In this document: one piece after another, positions 19,110 through 26,969 of the stretch
Layout of the letters: each line of letters opens with the position of its first letter
How positions within the stretch are numbered: position 1 is the stretch's first letter
DNA from: a virus
Virus record (IMG/VR): IMGVR_UViG_3300037826_000058
Span: 55,095 to 119,094 of that record
Length of the DNA: 64,000 nucleotides
Direction: 5' to 3' (one strand)
Position numbers and translations under genes: made by a program
Notes under the pieces: generated by a model
The model's database searches: none
Told to the model about the DNA's origin: nothing
Seen by the model: only the letters and a program-made list of their open reading frames with translations

Positions 19110-20146
19110 TATTCGTTGTCCCACATATCGCGTGTGAATCGGGGCTTAATTAGTGTGTCGTCGTCATCCCAGCTATCCCTATCACTATCCTCTACTCCAC
19201 CAGCCGTTAATCCCCTTGCTGATTTTATTGTATCCTCCTTTGCAATACCCAGCGTCACGAATGCATCTACAATCTCACCACCTTCTCTAAGTTGCTCTTG
19301 TAGCGATTCGTACAAAGTACGGAACGCCCCCATACGAGTACCAGCTCCCTGTGCTCCTCGGAAACTGGCGGTATTGCTGGTCAGCTCACACCACATTGCT
19401 GTCCCCGCATCAGCATATGGTCTTAGCATGCGCTTTGCCATAGTGTCAGTGATAGGTGTCTCAAACCCAGCTCCTTGCAACCATAGGTCTATCTGGTCTG
19501 AAACTTGGTCAGCGTAGTCATAAACCTCTGTCGGTGATAGTTTGGAATCAGCGCTATAGTCAATTGTACCGCTGTTGGTATGTTGCTTGACTGCGTGAGC
19601 TACGCTTCTTATCGATGGATAGGATACATCTGTTCGCTCACCAGTGTATATTTGAAAGCAAAAGTCGGTGTCGGTGCCGATGTCTGACCATATGGTTCCG
19701 TTATACGTTTCCCCTTCCCCGTCAACAAAGTGGGGGGAAGATTGATCTGCACCCCAAGCAATCTCTGTGGTTCCATCAGTATAAGAATATGATGACGATG
19801 CCAACAATACTAGGTGATATGTCGTTGAAGCATCCATTTCCGGTCGCCCATCCATGTCGTAAGTAAAATCAACATACCCCCAAGATGTATCTACAGACGC
19901 CATTGGCAACCCATTAGAATCTCCGTTGGTCAAAGGGGTATCTGGTAACCCAGCGCCATCGTCGGCTCGAATACTGACCTGTAGATACCCAAGTGGTGCA
20001 CCAATTTTCCTGAGGTATAACCGCACGGTGCCCACAGTCCCAGATTGCTTTAATTGAAACGACTGTGCTAACATCTGATTAGCACCACTGCTGGTCAAAT
20101 CGACAGCTGTAGACCTGTTATCGCTGGCGTATTCTAGTATCTTCAC
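19109..20146 (-). CDS. Head-tail connector fused to an N-terminal carbohydrate-binding-like domain
   Basis: 345 residues. The first about 175 (NQMLAQSFQLKQSGTVGTVRLYLRKIG ... TTYHLVLLASSSYSYTDGTTEIAWG ... DFCFQIYTGERTD) form the beta-sandwich domain also inserted in the tail hub at 8053-10029. The C-terminal part (YPSIRSVAHAVKQHT ... SPTEVYDYADQVSDQIDLWLQGAGFETPI ... GAFRTLYESLQEQLREGG) resembles small head-completion/connector proteins. The fusion suggests a decorated neck carrying a lectin-like whisker. The connector assignment rests on position and weak similarity. Confidence 0.55.
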   Translation of the reverse strand: MKILEYASDNRSTAVDLTSSGANQMLAQSFQLKQSGTVGTVRLYLRKIGAPLGYLQVSIRADDGAGLPDTPLTNGDSNGLPMASVDTSWGYVDFTYDMDGRPEMDASTTYHLVLLASSSYSYTDGTTEIAWGADQSSPHFVDGEGETYNGTIWSDIGTDTDFCFQIYTGERTDVSYPSIRSVAHAVKQHTNSGTIDYSADSKLSPTEVYDYADQVSDQIDLWLQGAGFETPITDTMAKRMLRPYADAGTAMWCELTSNTASFRGAQGAGTRMGAFRTLYESLQEQLREGGEIVDAFVTLGIAKEDTIKSARGLTAGGVEDSDRDSWDDDDTLIKPRFTRDMWDNE

Positions 20147-20505
20147 TATGACCTCAACACAAACACCAAGGTTCTCTCTGCCCCCTGTGTCGTTGCCCCT
20201 CCGCTAGTACCAGAGCGTACCTTGAGGTAAGGAAACGCCGACAATGCTTCCATACCTACAGTCGTAAACCCAATAGCGCGTGAAGCCGCAGCAGATACCT
20301 GAACCTCATTTCCCTGACTGTCATATACATTATTGTATGTACCACCTGTTTCATGGGCAGCCTGGAAGGTTAAATCAGCGGTAGTCCAACCCGCAGGCAT
20401 AATCATGCCCCGAACAGACATTCCCTCGGTATCTACTTCGTCAGAAAGCGATGCTCCTGCGTCAATGGTGGCTTCTTTACCATGAAACTTCTTGGTTGTT
20501 CTCAT
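20146..20505 (-). CDS. Small beta-rich virion-associated protein
   Basis: About 119 residues from the second of two adjacent ATGs (20508/20505), which have AAAGAGG upstream. The N-terminal extension to 20550 has no ribosome-binding site. The sequence (KKFHGKEATIDAGASLSDEVDTEGMSVRGMIMPAGWTTADLTFQA ... SAAASRAIGFTTVGMEALSAFPYLKVRSG) resembles small phage beta-sandwich proteins of head decoration or neck type. It lies between a glycosyltransferase and the connector. Exact role unknown. Confidence 0.55.
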   Translation of the reverse strand: MRTTKKFHGKEATIDAGASLSDEVDTEGMSVRGMIMPAGWTTADLTFQAAHETGGTYNNVYDSQGNEVQVSAAASRAIGFTTVGMEALSAFPYLKVRSGTSGGATTQGAERTLVFVLRS

Positions 20506-21202
20506 CATAAACCTCTTTCCATTCTTTCGTGCGCCTGAAATCCGCCGCACCTATAGCATACGTCGTTAGATGCCCCAGTTGTACCCTGAAGTCCGCGTGT
20601 ATCTTGAACCTGTGCTTGCGTGCCTTGCGGCAAAAGATGATGTCTGAAGTCATCCCATACACACCTTGCCCTGTCCAAAACCACGGTGAGGGTATAACCT
20701 CAAAGACCTCTCGTTTTACCATCAGGCATCCAGTACCAACCTCATCTACCTCGAAAACAGATTCATCGTCGGGTATCCCGCTTAGCACTTGTGGTTGATA
20801 AAATGTTGGTATGTTTTGTTTATCGAACCACGCTTGCACCTCCTTCGCCATAGGGAAGTGTAGCTCGTTATTTTGGGGTGCCAGCTTGTAAACACACGGT
20901 GCGAACGGGCGCTCACGTTGATATACAACACCACTCACAATATCGAGGTCAAGGTTGTAAAGGTGCTTTGCGGTATGAGGATGAAATACCTCGTCACTAT
21001 CTATAAAGAACAGGTGGGAGGCCCCTTCGATTTTTAGAAACTTCTCAGCAATGTTCTGACGCCCTTTGAAGATATTTGTGCATCGTTGACCTATCACCAG
21101 ATTGGGAATGTCGTTTTGTGCTAAATGAATGCGCATGTTGTCCAACGCATCCTTAAATTCCCATTGACCAAACCTTTCTCTCAAAACCCCTATTACAATC
21201 AT
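20477..21202 (-). CDS. Glycosyltransferase-like protein (GT-A, IDSDE motif)
   Basis: 241 residues: IPNLVIGQRCTNIFKGRQNIAEKFL, then HLFFIDSDEVFHPHTAKHL (about 70-90) as the DXD region, VSGVVYQRERPFAPCVY, and DEVGTGCLMVKREVF followed by GMTSDIIFCRKARKHRFKIHADF near the C-terminus. This order (DXD, acceptor loop, GTGC, H near the end) is typical of phage-encoded GT2-like proteins. A second enzyme of this pattern lies at 21422-22075. It overlaps the downstream structural gene by about 29 bp, so it is embedded in the capsid/neck operon. Confidence 0.75.
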   Translation of the reverse strand: MIVIGVLRERFGQWEFKDALDNMRIHLAQNDIPNLVIGQRCTNIFKGRQNIAEKFLKIEGASHLFFIDSDEVFHPHTAKHLYNLDLDIVSGVVYQRERPFAPCVYKLAPQNNELHFPMAKEVQAWFDKQNIPTFYQPQVLSGIPDDESVFEVDEVGTGCLMVKREVFEVIPSPWFWTGQGVYGMTSDIIFCRKARKHRFKIHADFRVQLGHLTTYAIGAADFRRTKEWKEVYDENNQEVSW

Positions 21203-21432
21203 TGGTCACTATCCGCCAAGGGGTCGGTGACAGGATTCCCACCTGCTGTTTCCGCGATTGCGTTAGCAATATGTTGTAGCTCTTTAATAGCACCATTGTG
21301 CCTCTCTCTAGCGGCAATAGCCTCGTCTATTTTCTCGTTCAATTGCATAATTGCCATTGTGAGGTTATTGACTTCTTGTTGGTGCCATTCTAAACGTGCT
21401 TTCAACTTGTTGAAAGATGCATCATTTTTCAT
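21199..21432 (-). CDS. Small coiled-coil protein
   Basis: 77 residues, mostly one amphipathic helix (FNKLKARLEWHQQEVNNLTMAIMQLNEKIDEAIAARERHNGAIKEL). It lies between two glycosyltransferases with 4- and 11-bp overlaps. Unknown function; it may oligomerise with a neighbour. Confidence 0.5.
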   Translation of the reverse strand: MKNDASFNKLKARLEWHQQEVNNLTMAIMQLNEKIDEAIAARERHNGAIKELQHIANAIAETAGGNPVTDPLADSDQ

Positions 21433-22075
21433 CTTTCTGTTCCTCCCATGCTCTTATTCCTTCTTCCCGATTTTCTACCCAGTCTCTTTCAGTGATGGAT
21501 TGTGGACGTATGTGTCCGCATTTGATACTGGTATCACACCAGATATTTACCTTTGCTTCTGTACGAGCCTTGAGACACAACCTTAAGTCGCTACCTACTA
21601 ATGGTTGGTCTCTAAACGGCCCCAACTGGCTCCATGGTCTTTCCATAGAAGCCAAAACGCTCCTGTGTATCAATAGACAACCATGCCCACAAGCGCCTAC
21701 TTTGATAAGCTGATTATCTGGATAGTAGAAATACCTTGTCTTGGGCCACTGGTCAATCGGTTCTGTCTGGAATATTGTAGGAAACGCCATGTCACCGCGT
21801 GAAAAGTACAAACCAGTGATAAACCTCTTTCGGTGACTAAGGAGTTTAGGCAAGGCATTGCTGGGTATCTCCATATCAGCATCGATGATAAATACAAAGT
21901 CAGAATCGCCACGCATAAACTCTTCAAGCAAAACCTCACGGGCGTACTCACTTCGCATTCCTACTCGCGCTAGAACGCGAGAGACCACTGGCTGATGAGT
22001 TACTGGCAACAATGTGCTTGTGACAAACCTTGATACGATAATATCAGGAAAGCACACTAAAACGTCAACCTTCAT
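21422..22075 (-). CDS. Glycosyltransferase-like protein (GT-A, IDADM motif)
   Basis: 217 residues: SRVLARVGMRSEYAREVLLEEFMRGDSDFVFIIDADMEIPSNALPKLL with the metal-binding DAD, then RFITGLYFSRGDMAFPTIF, VGACGHGCLLIHRSVL and a C-terminal LRLCLKARTEAKVNIWCDTSIKCGHI. This is the same domain order as the 20477-21202 enzyme, so the two are probably paralogues. Both lie between capsid and neck genes. Donor and acceptor unknown; modification of capsid or tail proteins is possible. Confidence 0.75.
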   Translation of the reverse strand: MKVDVLVCFPDIIVSRFVTSTLLPVTHQPVVSRVLARVGMRSEYAREVLLEEFMRGDSDFVFIIDADMEIPSNALPKLLSHRKRFITGLYFSRGDMAFPTIFQTEPIDQWPKTRYFYYPDNQLIKVGACGHGCLLIHRSVLASMERPWSQLGPFRDQPLVGSDLRLCLKARTEAKVNIWCDTSIKCGHIRPQSITERDWVENREEGIRAWEEQKDEK

Positions 22076-22128
22076 ATGTCCCCCTAGCTGGGGCTACTAT
22101 TCCCCAGCCCTGCGGCTGTAGCAACCTA

Positions 22129-22692
22129 CTAAGCTGTGGTTGTGGTTGAGAATTCGACGTATCTGTATGTACCAGAACCAGTGTGGATACCAATCCAGTA
22201 TTTGCTGTTTTGGTTTACTACTCGGATGGCACCTGTATCAGGTTCACCACTAAGGGCGCTTGTGGTGTACCCGATGTCGCACCAGTTGTTAGCATCAACA
22301 GCCAATGCCGCTGTAGCGTCCTGTTCTACGGTAAGAGCGGCCTGATCGTCGCTTGCGTTGTCCTGCTTGACCAGTACCACCGGGCTGTTGGTTGCCCCGC
22401 TTGTTAAGTTGCGAGCCACTTGAACTTGACCAGCCTCTGCGATGTTGACCAACAATTGAGAGTTACCACTATCCCAATCTACAATCACATCGGATGAGTC
22501 ACCAAATTCAAGTTGGTCATTATCCTTCAACCACAAGTCACAACCGTCGAAGTATAACTCATCTGCGCTTGCATCAAATTTGACAACAGCATTCGATGTA
22601 TCACCATACCATGTGCTATCAACGGGGTCGTCTTCTGTGCCGAACTTAGTTGGGCCTCGAAAGTGCTCTGTCATTCTCCATTTTCTTGTCAT
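22129..22692 (-). CDS. Beta-structured virion protein (possible head fibre or decoration)
   Basis: 187 residues. The N-terminus (TEHFRGPTKFGTEDDPVDSTWYGDTSNAVVKFDASADELYFDG) and the middle (KDNDQLEFGDSSDVIVDWDSGNSQLLVNI) are repeats of the hydrophilic-beta type seen in phage fibres, and the C-terminus ends in STTTTA. GGAGGAAGAC precedes the ATG. It lies between the capsid cluster and glycosyltransferases, directly downstream of a solitary insertion-element end that abuts its ribosome-binding site. Probably exposed on the capsid; exact role unknown. Confidence 0.55.
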   Translation of the reverse strand: MTRKWRMTEHFRGPTKFGTEDDPVDSTWYGDTSNAVVKFDASADELYFDGCDLWLKDNDQLEFGDSSDVIVDWDSGNSQLLVNIAEAGQVQVARNLTSGATNSPVVLVKQDNASDDQAALTVEQDATAALAVDANNWCDIGYTTSALSGEPDTGAIRVVNQNSKYWIGIHTGSGTYRYVEFSTTTTA

Positions 22693-22702
22693 GTCTTCCT
22701 CC

Positions 22703-22766
22703 GTGACTGTCCTCTCGCTTAAAGAGAGGGTTTGAGGTCTTTGCCCCTAGACGCCAGTCTGCGCCC
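22703..22766 (-). repeat. Solitary TnpB-element right end (omega-RNA-like)
   Basis: Starts GTGACTGTCCTCTCGCTTAA and contains a hairpin, a TTTGCCCC block and GACGCCAGTC. It aligns along its length with the right end of the tnpB element (32122-32200) and with 48919-48986, same orientation. No tnpB is attached. On the minus strand its terminus abuts the ribosome-binding site of the 22129-22692 gene. Confidence 0.75.
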
Positions 22767-22772
22767 AAGTAA

Positions 22773-22797
22773 TTAAAAACCCCCTTCGCAGGGGGTT
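22773..22797 (-). terminator. Rho-independent terminator after the capsid cluster
   Basis: On the minus strand AACCCCCTGCGAAGGGGGTT is followed by TTTAATT. It lies downstream of the zinc-finger gene that ends the protease-capsid cluster, and probably lowers expression of genes beyond it. Confidence 0.75.
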
Positions 22798-22872
22798 AGA
22801 ATAGGTACTCACCCCTATTAGGTATACGTAGGTACTGACCCCCACGTGGGTCTATATATATTTTTTAGGGGG

Positions 22873-23145
22873 CTATGGAGCTACAATCTCTGCTGGCTCC
22901 TCTTTTTCCCCAGCGTGCCTTTTTACACCGTGTACGGTGCGGGCATCTTCTGTGAGGAACTTTGCCCCACAGCGCCCGCACTCGTACAATTCGGTGTTTT
23001 CATCCGGCAATGGTTTGAACAACCCGTGCCGTAACAGTTTCTCATCGTTTCGTAAACCTTTCAGTTCAATGACTTGTCGCTGGTCTAATTGTTCACCAGC
23101 ATATCCAAACGACTTACTGGCATAGACCTTATCACCGATTGACAT
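22873..23145 (-). CDS. Small zinc-finger protein of the capsid cluster
   Basis: 90 residues with a C2H2-type finger near the C-terminus (YECGRCGAKFLTEDARTVHGVKRH). The N-terminal VYASKSFGYAGEQLDQRQVIELKGLRNDEKLLRHG resembles a small adaptor. It follows the major capsid gene, where phages often encode short structural or head-closure proteins. Exact function unknown; the zinc ligands are clear. Confidence 0.65.
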   Translation of the reverse strand: MSIGDKVYASKSFGYAGEQLDQRQVIELKGLRNDEKLLRHGLFKPLPDENTELYECGRCGAKFLTEDARTVHGVKRHAGEKEEPAEIVAP

Positions 23146-23165
23146 TGCTCCTCCTATTAGGTTGT

Positions 23166-24134
23166 TTATGCGTCTACTGCATCCTCAAGCCAAGCACCTG
23201 CGTTGGAAACCGTGGCTTTCTGGTCGTAGCAAGTTAGCCCCTCTACATAATCACCACGTTTCTCAGCGTCGTGATATTTACGTATCCATTGTGGGCCTGA
23301 ACCTGCCTCTGGGCCAGTCTTCCAAACAAAAGTATATCCTGCGCTTGGTGTGAACAGGGATGGGCGCTGTGCTACATAAAGCAACAGTGCGTCGTCATCC
23401 CAGTTAGCCGAATACGTCTGACTTGATGCTCCCTCATCGGCACTGGCGTAGATTGAACGCCCTACCAGTACACGCTCAAGGTCAAACAGTGCAGCTAGCA
23501 ACTCGGTGGTTGCAATGCCGCGCTCTGTGTACTTGATGCGGTCTAGTACATCGGGGTGATCCATTAGCTTGTCATAGGTCATATCACCTAAAACAAGGGT
23601 GTTGGGATCACGTCCAATCAATCGACGAACGGTTCGCTTATAGTCTCGAACGTCCGTGATAGGGTCAGAGCTACCAAAGCTCGACCATTTTACAAAGTCT
23701 ACACCACCGTCTTTATCTGTACCCCATACGGTATCGGTGCAGAATGAAGACACAAATGCTCGCTCTCGACGGATGAACAACTTCTCTGTCACAAGCATCG
23801 TTGCTTCACGATCAGCATCGAATGGGGTGTCCTGATTGGCTCGACGCTTATCAGAGATAAAGTGTCGCGCACCATATTCCTGACAGTAATACGTCGCTGA
23901 GGTATCAACCTCATAGCCGATGTCAGGTGCTACACCACCCTCTGGGATAAGCGAAGCGTCATCCCTGAACCAATAGTCCTGCGTATAGGCCGGGATGATG
24001 TCCGACTGCTTGTCTACCATCACGATAGGGAATACTTGGTCAGCGATATACTCCTCATTGCTGTATCCAATCGAGATGTTAGACAACATTTTATTAACAT
24101 GAACGTCTCCAGCTGTTGGGCTTAGAATAGGCAT
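23166..24134 (-). CDS. Major capsid protein (HK97 fold)
   Basis: 322 residues in the order protease, decoration protein, capsid. N-terminal NKMLSNISIGYSNEEYIADQVFPIVMVDKQSDIIPAYTQDYWFRDDA and the following YCQEYGARHFISDKRRANQD ... RRERAFVSSF are typical of the E-loop/spine region of HK97-fold capsid proteins. The RRLIGRDPNTLVLGDMTYDKLMDHPDVLDRIKYT segment is typical of the P/A-domain. Ends ...KATVSNAGAWLEDAVDA. It forms the shell after proteolytic maturation by the neighbouring protease. Confidence 0.9.
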   Translation of the reverse strand: MPILSPTAGDVHVNKMLSNISIGYSNEEYIADQVFPIVMVDKQSDIIPAYTQDYWFRDDASLIPEGGVAPDIGYEVDTSATYYCQEYGARHFISDKRRANQDTPFDADREATMLVTEKLFIRRERAFVSSFCTDTVWGTDKDGGVDFVKWSSFGSSDPITDVRDYKRTVRRLIGRDPNTLVLGDMTYDKLMDHPDVLDRIKYTERGIATTELLAALFDLERVLVGRSIYASADEGASSQTYSANWDDDALLLYVAQRPSLFTPSAGYTFVWKTGPEAGSGPQWIRKYHDAEKRGDYVEGLTCYDQKATVSNAGAWLEDAVDA

Positions 24135-24149
24135 TATTATCCTCCGTTA

Positions 24150-24539
24150 CTACGCTGCCCTGGCTGGGCCACCTAACAGAACCATCTCGGCGTTCTCGCC
24201 GCTATCGGCTCCGACTACCACGACACCAGCTACATAGGCTGTAGTGTCGCTACCGGGGGTGAGCGCTGTGGCTGACCCGCGTGCGTTTGGGCCTACCAGA
24301 TTGCCAGCCGTAAGTGTTTCTCCGGCTACCACCTTGGAATGACCCAATACTCTTACCAGTGCCGCCCTGCCTGACGATGCAGGCTTGTTTTGCAAAATAC
24401 CAAGTGCCTGGTCTGTAGCAGCGTTGCACCGACTGACCTGCTCGTTGGTGCTGTCCTGTTCTACAAAGTAGTATTGGTAATCGCTCAAATCTCCTGCGGC
24501 TTTGGCATTAACGTTAATTCCGTCCTGTTGTTTTGCCAT
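24150..24539 (-). CDS. Capsid decoration/stabilisation protein (DUF2190-like)
   Basis: 129 residues, Ala/Gly/Val-rich beta pattern: YYFVEQDSTNEQVSRCNAATDQALGILQNKPASSGRAALVRVLGHSKVVAGETLTAGNLVGPNARG ... GVVVVGADSGENAEMVLLGG. This matches DUF2190-type phage proteins encoded between protease/scaffold and capsid genes. It probably caps the outer capsid surface. It starts three bases after the protease-scaffold stop. Confidence 0.75.
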   Translation of the reverse strand: MAKQQDGINVNAKAAGDLSDYQYYFVEQDSTNEQVSRCNAATDQALGILQNKPASSGRAALVRVLGHSKVVAGETLTAGNLVGPNARGSATALTPGSDTTAYVAGVVVVGADSGENAEMVLLGGPARAA

Positions 24540-24541
24540 TA

Positions 24542-26158
24542 TTAGTCCTCCTGCTTAGGCGAACCGTTGCGGGTAACAGCCGCGTCATACTCGGCGTAGA
24601 TTTCTGGGTGGGCTTCTGCTACAGCCACCGTCGCCTCTGAAACGCTTGCCCCATGCTCTTTTTGGTGTTTCTCAACCAGTGCCTCAAACTTGACCACAGG
24701 GTCAGTTGGGGCGGGGCCACCACTACCCATCTCATCGAACAAACGACCCGTCTCATCAATATTTCCCATAGCTTCTAACAGAGACTCCAGCTCAGCATAG
24801 CGAGCCTTGTCTTCCGTGTCATCCGCGTCGTGGAAATACATCAACAGATCGCCACCATTCTCAACCGGCAGCCCAAGCTCCTCTGCCTTATCTGAGAATT
24901 CTTTTGCCCTTCTTTTGCGCTCAACCATCTTAATCTCTTCCGCGAACTTAGCCGCTTCAGCCTCAGCCTTTTCTTTCTCTTCTCGCAATGCGGCTACTTC
25001 TTCTTCCAGTTCTGTTACCTTGGCCTCGAAGTTGAATACACCGCTTTTAAGCTGCTCAGATAAGGCTTCAACATCAATCGACTGTTCGGGAAAGCGCTCA
25101 GATAGATGGTCAGCGATATTTTGGGCTAACTCTTCTACCTTGATGTCACTCATATCATCTTTCTCCCGATATTCTCCTACTTTGAATTTTTTCTTAGCGT
25201 CTTCGATACGTTTCTCGACAACGTTTTTACCTTTGTATGAAAAGTCTTCCTGTGCAAAGCGCGAGGATGCGTTTTGGACATGAGACTTGTCATGAATGGG
25301 ATAACGATAATTCACCGGGTCGGCAAACTGATCGTCGCTGAGGTCTTCCCACTTGGCGGGCTTGGTTAAATGCCCGTGTTCAAGAATGGCGATATTGTAT
25401 TTCTCAGAGCGAGTCTTCTGTGCTTCGTGCTTTTCCTCTGATTCATTGTTGCCAAACATATCTGAAAGGCGCTCGTAAGCGCGTCTTAACAAATCTATTG
25501 CTTTATCTTCTTCCCCTGTTTCCCACCCTTGATCGTCAGAGAAAATTGCTGTTGCACGCCCCAGACGCGGGCGAGGGGTAAGCGCAATACCAAGTGCTAC
25601 GTTGTCGTAGTAATCTCCATCCAGTGCCTGGTATCTTCTCAATCGTACTTCCGGTGAGGCGTAACGATAACCCTTGTCTTTAATCTCCTCGATTTTTTCT
25701 TCTCTGAAATGGGGTTTCCACTGAACCTCGTTTCCCGTGAACCTTAAGTCATCTATATATCCATAGACACCATATTCGTCACGGTGTAGGATATTAACCG
25801 GCAGGTCATAGTCGGGAATGTTATGCACCTGAAAGTTTGTTACCATCTCTTGCGCGTCTTTCTGTGTAAACTCTATCTTTTTCCCGTAGTGATAGACGGT
25901 TCCTACTGGAAAGTACAGATACCAACCGTCTTCACGCTCAGAGAATGGGACAAAATAAGTTACATCTTCAGCCTTTACCCACTTACCATCCTCTTTCTTG
26001 TAATTTTTCTTGATGACGCCCCACGCTTTCTTGAAAGCCTTTTCCTCACTATCGCCACTGTCTAATGCGCTGTTGACGACTTTAAGAAATTGCTTTTGTG
26101 CAGCTGTAGGAAGTGTTTTTACCCTATCGGGTAATTCAGAAATTTTAGAATATGGCAT
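24542..26158 (-). CDS. Multi-domain prohead protease-scaffold with N-terminal ChaB domain
   Basis: 538 residues. About 1-60 is a ChaB-like domain (PYSKISELPDRVKTLPTAAQKQFLKVVNSAL ... AFKKAWGVIKKNYKK). About 65-205 resembles Mu gpI-type prohead protease: YRYASPEVRLRRY and NVALGIALTPRPRLGRATA (the G-ALT-P-L motif). About 250-330 matches a DUF6582-like segment (ILEHGHLTKPAKWEDLSDDQFADPVNYRYPIHDKSHVQNASSRF). About 375-445 is a scaffold-like coiled coil rich in Glu/Ala/Lys. The protease should cleave the scaffold during capsid maturation. GGAGGATAGATT precedes the ATG. The four-part fusion is unusual. Confidence 0.8.
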   Translation of the reverse strand: MPYSKISELPDRVKTLPTAAQKQFLKVVNSALDSGDSEEKAFKKAWGVIKKNYKKEDGKWVKAEDVTYFVPFSEREDGWYLYFPVGTVYHYGKKIEFTQKDAQEMVTNFQVHNIPDYDLPVNILHRDEYGVYGYIDDLRFTGNEVQWKPHFREEKIEEIKDKGYRYASPEVRLRRYQALDGDYYDNVALGIALTPRPRLGRATAIFSDDQGWETGEEDKAIDLLRRAYERLSDMFGNNESEEKHEAQKTRSEKYNIAILEHGHLTKPAKWEDLSDDQFADPVNYRYPIHDKSHVQNASSRFAQEDFSYKGKNVVEKRIEDAKKKFKVGEYREKDDMSDIKVEELAQNIADHLSERFPEQSIDVEALSEQLKSGVFNFEAKVTELEEEVAALREEKEKAEAEAAKFAEEIKMVERKRRAKEFSDKAEELGLPVENGGDLLMYFHDADDTEDKARYAELESLLEAMGNIDETGRLFDEMGSGGPAPTDPVVKFEALVEKHQKEHGASVSEATVAVAEAHPEIYAEYDAAVTRNGSPKQED

Positions 26159-26177
26159 AATCTATCCTCCGACAACA

Positions 26178-26215
26178 AAAAACGGGTGCGAGATTTGTAA
26201 TCTCACACCCGCTTA
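26178..26215 (-). terminator. Terminator-like hairpin in the leader of the virion operon
   Basis: On the minus strand a 12-bp stem (GCGGGTGTGAGAT with its complement, one mismatch) is followed by TTTTTTG. It lies 20 bp upstream of the protease-scaffold start, downstream of the likely promoter. A second hairpin (CGCGG/CCGCG) lies upstream at about 26252-26269. The layout suggests attenuation or antitermination control of the late operon. Confidence 0.65.
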
Positions 26216-26291
26216 GATTCAGGTGAGCTTAGTTATATCATATCATTTGCATCGCGGCGTAGTTTCCGCGAGCTAAGAATTGTACGTTAGA

Positions 26292-26321
26292 AGTTTACTT
26301 TGGTGAGGTATCAATTGTCAA
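26292..26321 (-). promoter_or_regulatory. Possible sigma70-type promoter of the virion operon
   Basis: Minus strand: TTGACA (26321-26316), 18-bp spacer, TAAACT (26297-26292). The -35 is perfect and the -10 weak. It is the best candidate in the divergent region to start the virion transcript. Confidence 0.45.
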
Positions 26322-26361
26322 GGTTGGCGGTGATTGCACATAAAGATGACTAACGAATCGC

Positions 26362-26390
26362 TTGACAAACCTAGGTATATGGTGTATAAT
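26362..26390 (+). promoter_or_regulatory. Consensus sigma70 promoter giving a leaderless transcript
   Basis: TTGACA (26362-26367), 17-bp spacer, TATAAT (26385-26390). The expected start point is about 26397, which is the A of the ATG of the following methylase gene, so the mRNA would have essentially no 5' leader. Confidence 0.85.
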
Positions 26391-26396
26391 TGCTGT

Positions 26397-26969
26397 ATGA
26401 AAAACCAAAAAGCCCATGTTCTGGCATTTAGTAGCGAAAGCGTTGAGTATTATACTCCCTCAGAAATCATCGAGGCTGCGCGGTCTTTGATGGGGGGAAT
26501 AGACCTCGACCCCGCCTCCTGTGTGGAGGCACAAGAGACTGTTAGGGCCAGAACGTTTTATACCCAACAGGACGATGGCCTTAAACAGCAATGGGAGGGG
26601 CGAGTCTGGCTTAATCCTCCTTATGGGAAGATTGGGAACGAATCATCTCAGGGGTATTGGGCCGAAAGGCTCATCGTAGAATATGATATGGGGAATGTTG
26701 GGGCGGCGTGTCTCTTGACGCGCTCCGCCTTGGGCTACGAATGGTACGAATCCCTGCTAGATCGACTACCTGTTTGCTTGTTTCGCAAACGAGTTGAGTT
26801 TGTCATCCCAGGGGGAGGCACCAAAGGCCCCAGTAAACAAGGGGTGTCGGTTTTCTATCTGGGAGAGAACAGAGCTGGCTTTGTAGAGCACTTCGGGGAA
26901 TTCGGAAGAATCATTTTCCCTGAGGATTATAAGGGGGGCAAGGATGTATGGCAAGCTAACCTTTGGTAA
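26397..26969 (+). CDS. dam: Phage-type DNA N6-adenine methyltransferase (Dam-like)
   Basis: 190 residues. FSSESVEYYTPSEIIEAARSLMGGIDLDPASC opens the fold, WLNPPYGKI carries the catalytic NPPY (about residue 73), and GVSVFYLG follows near the C-terminus. This is the pattern of phage DNA N-6-adenine-methyltransferases. It probably protects phage DNA from restriction or marks it. I use the ATG at 26397, directly at the predicted start point of a consensus promoter. A longer in-frame reading from 26334 would run through the promoter. First gene of a short plus-strand operon. Confidence 0.85.
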   Translation: MKNQKAHVLAFSSESVEYYTPSEIIEAARSLMGGIDLDPASCVEAQETVRARTFYTQQDDGLKQQWEGRVWLNPPYGKIGNESSQGYWAERLIVEYDMGNVGAACLLTRSALGYEWYESLLDRLPVCLFRKRVEFVIPGGGTKGPSKQGVSVFYLGENRAGFVEHFGEFGRIIFPEDYKGGKDVWQANLW

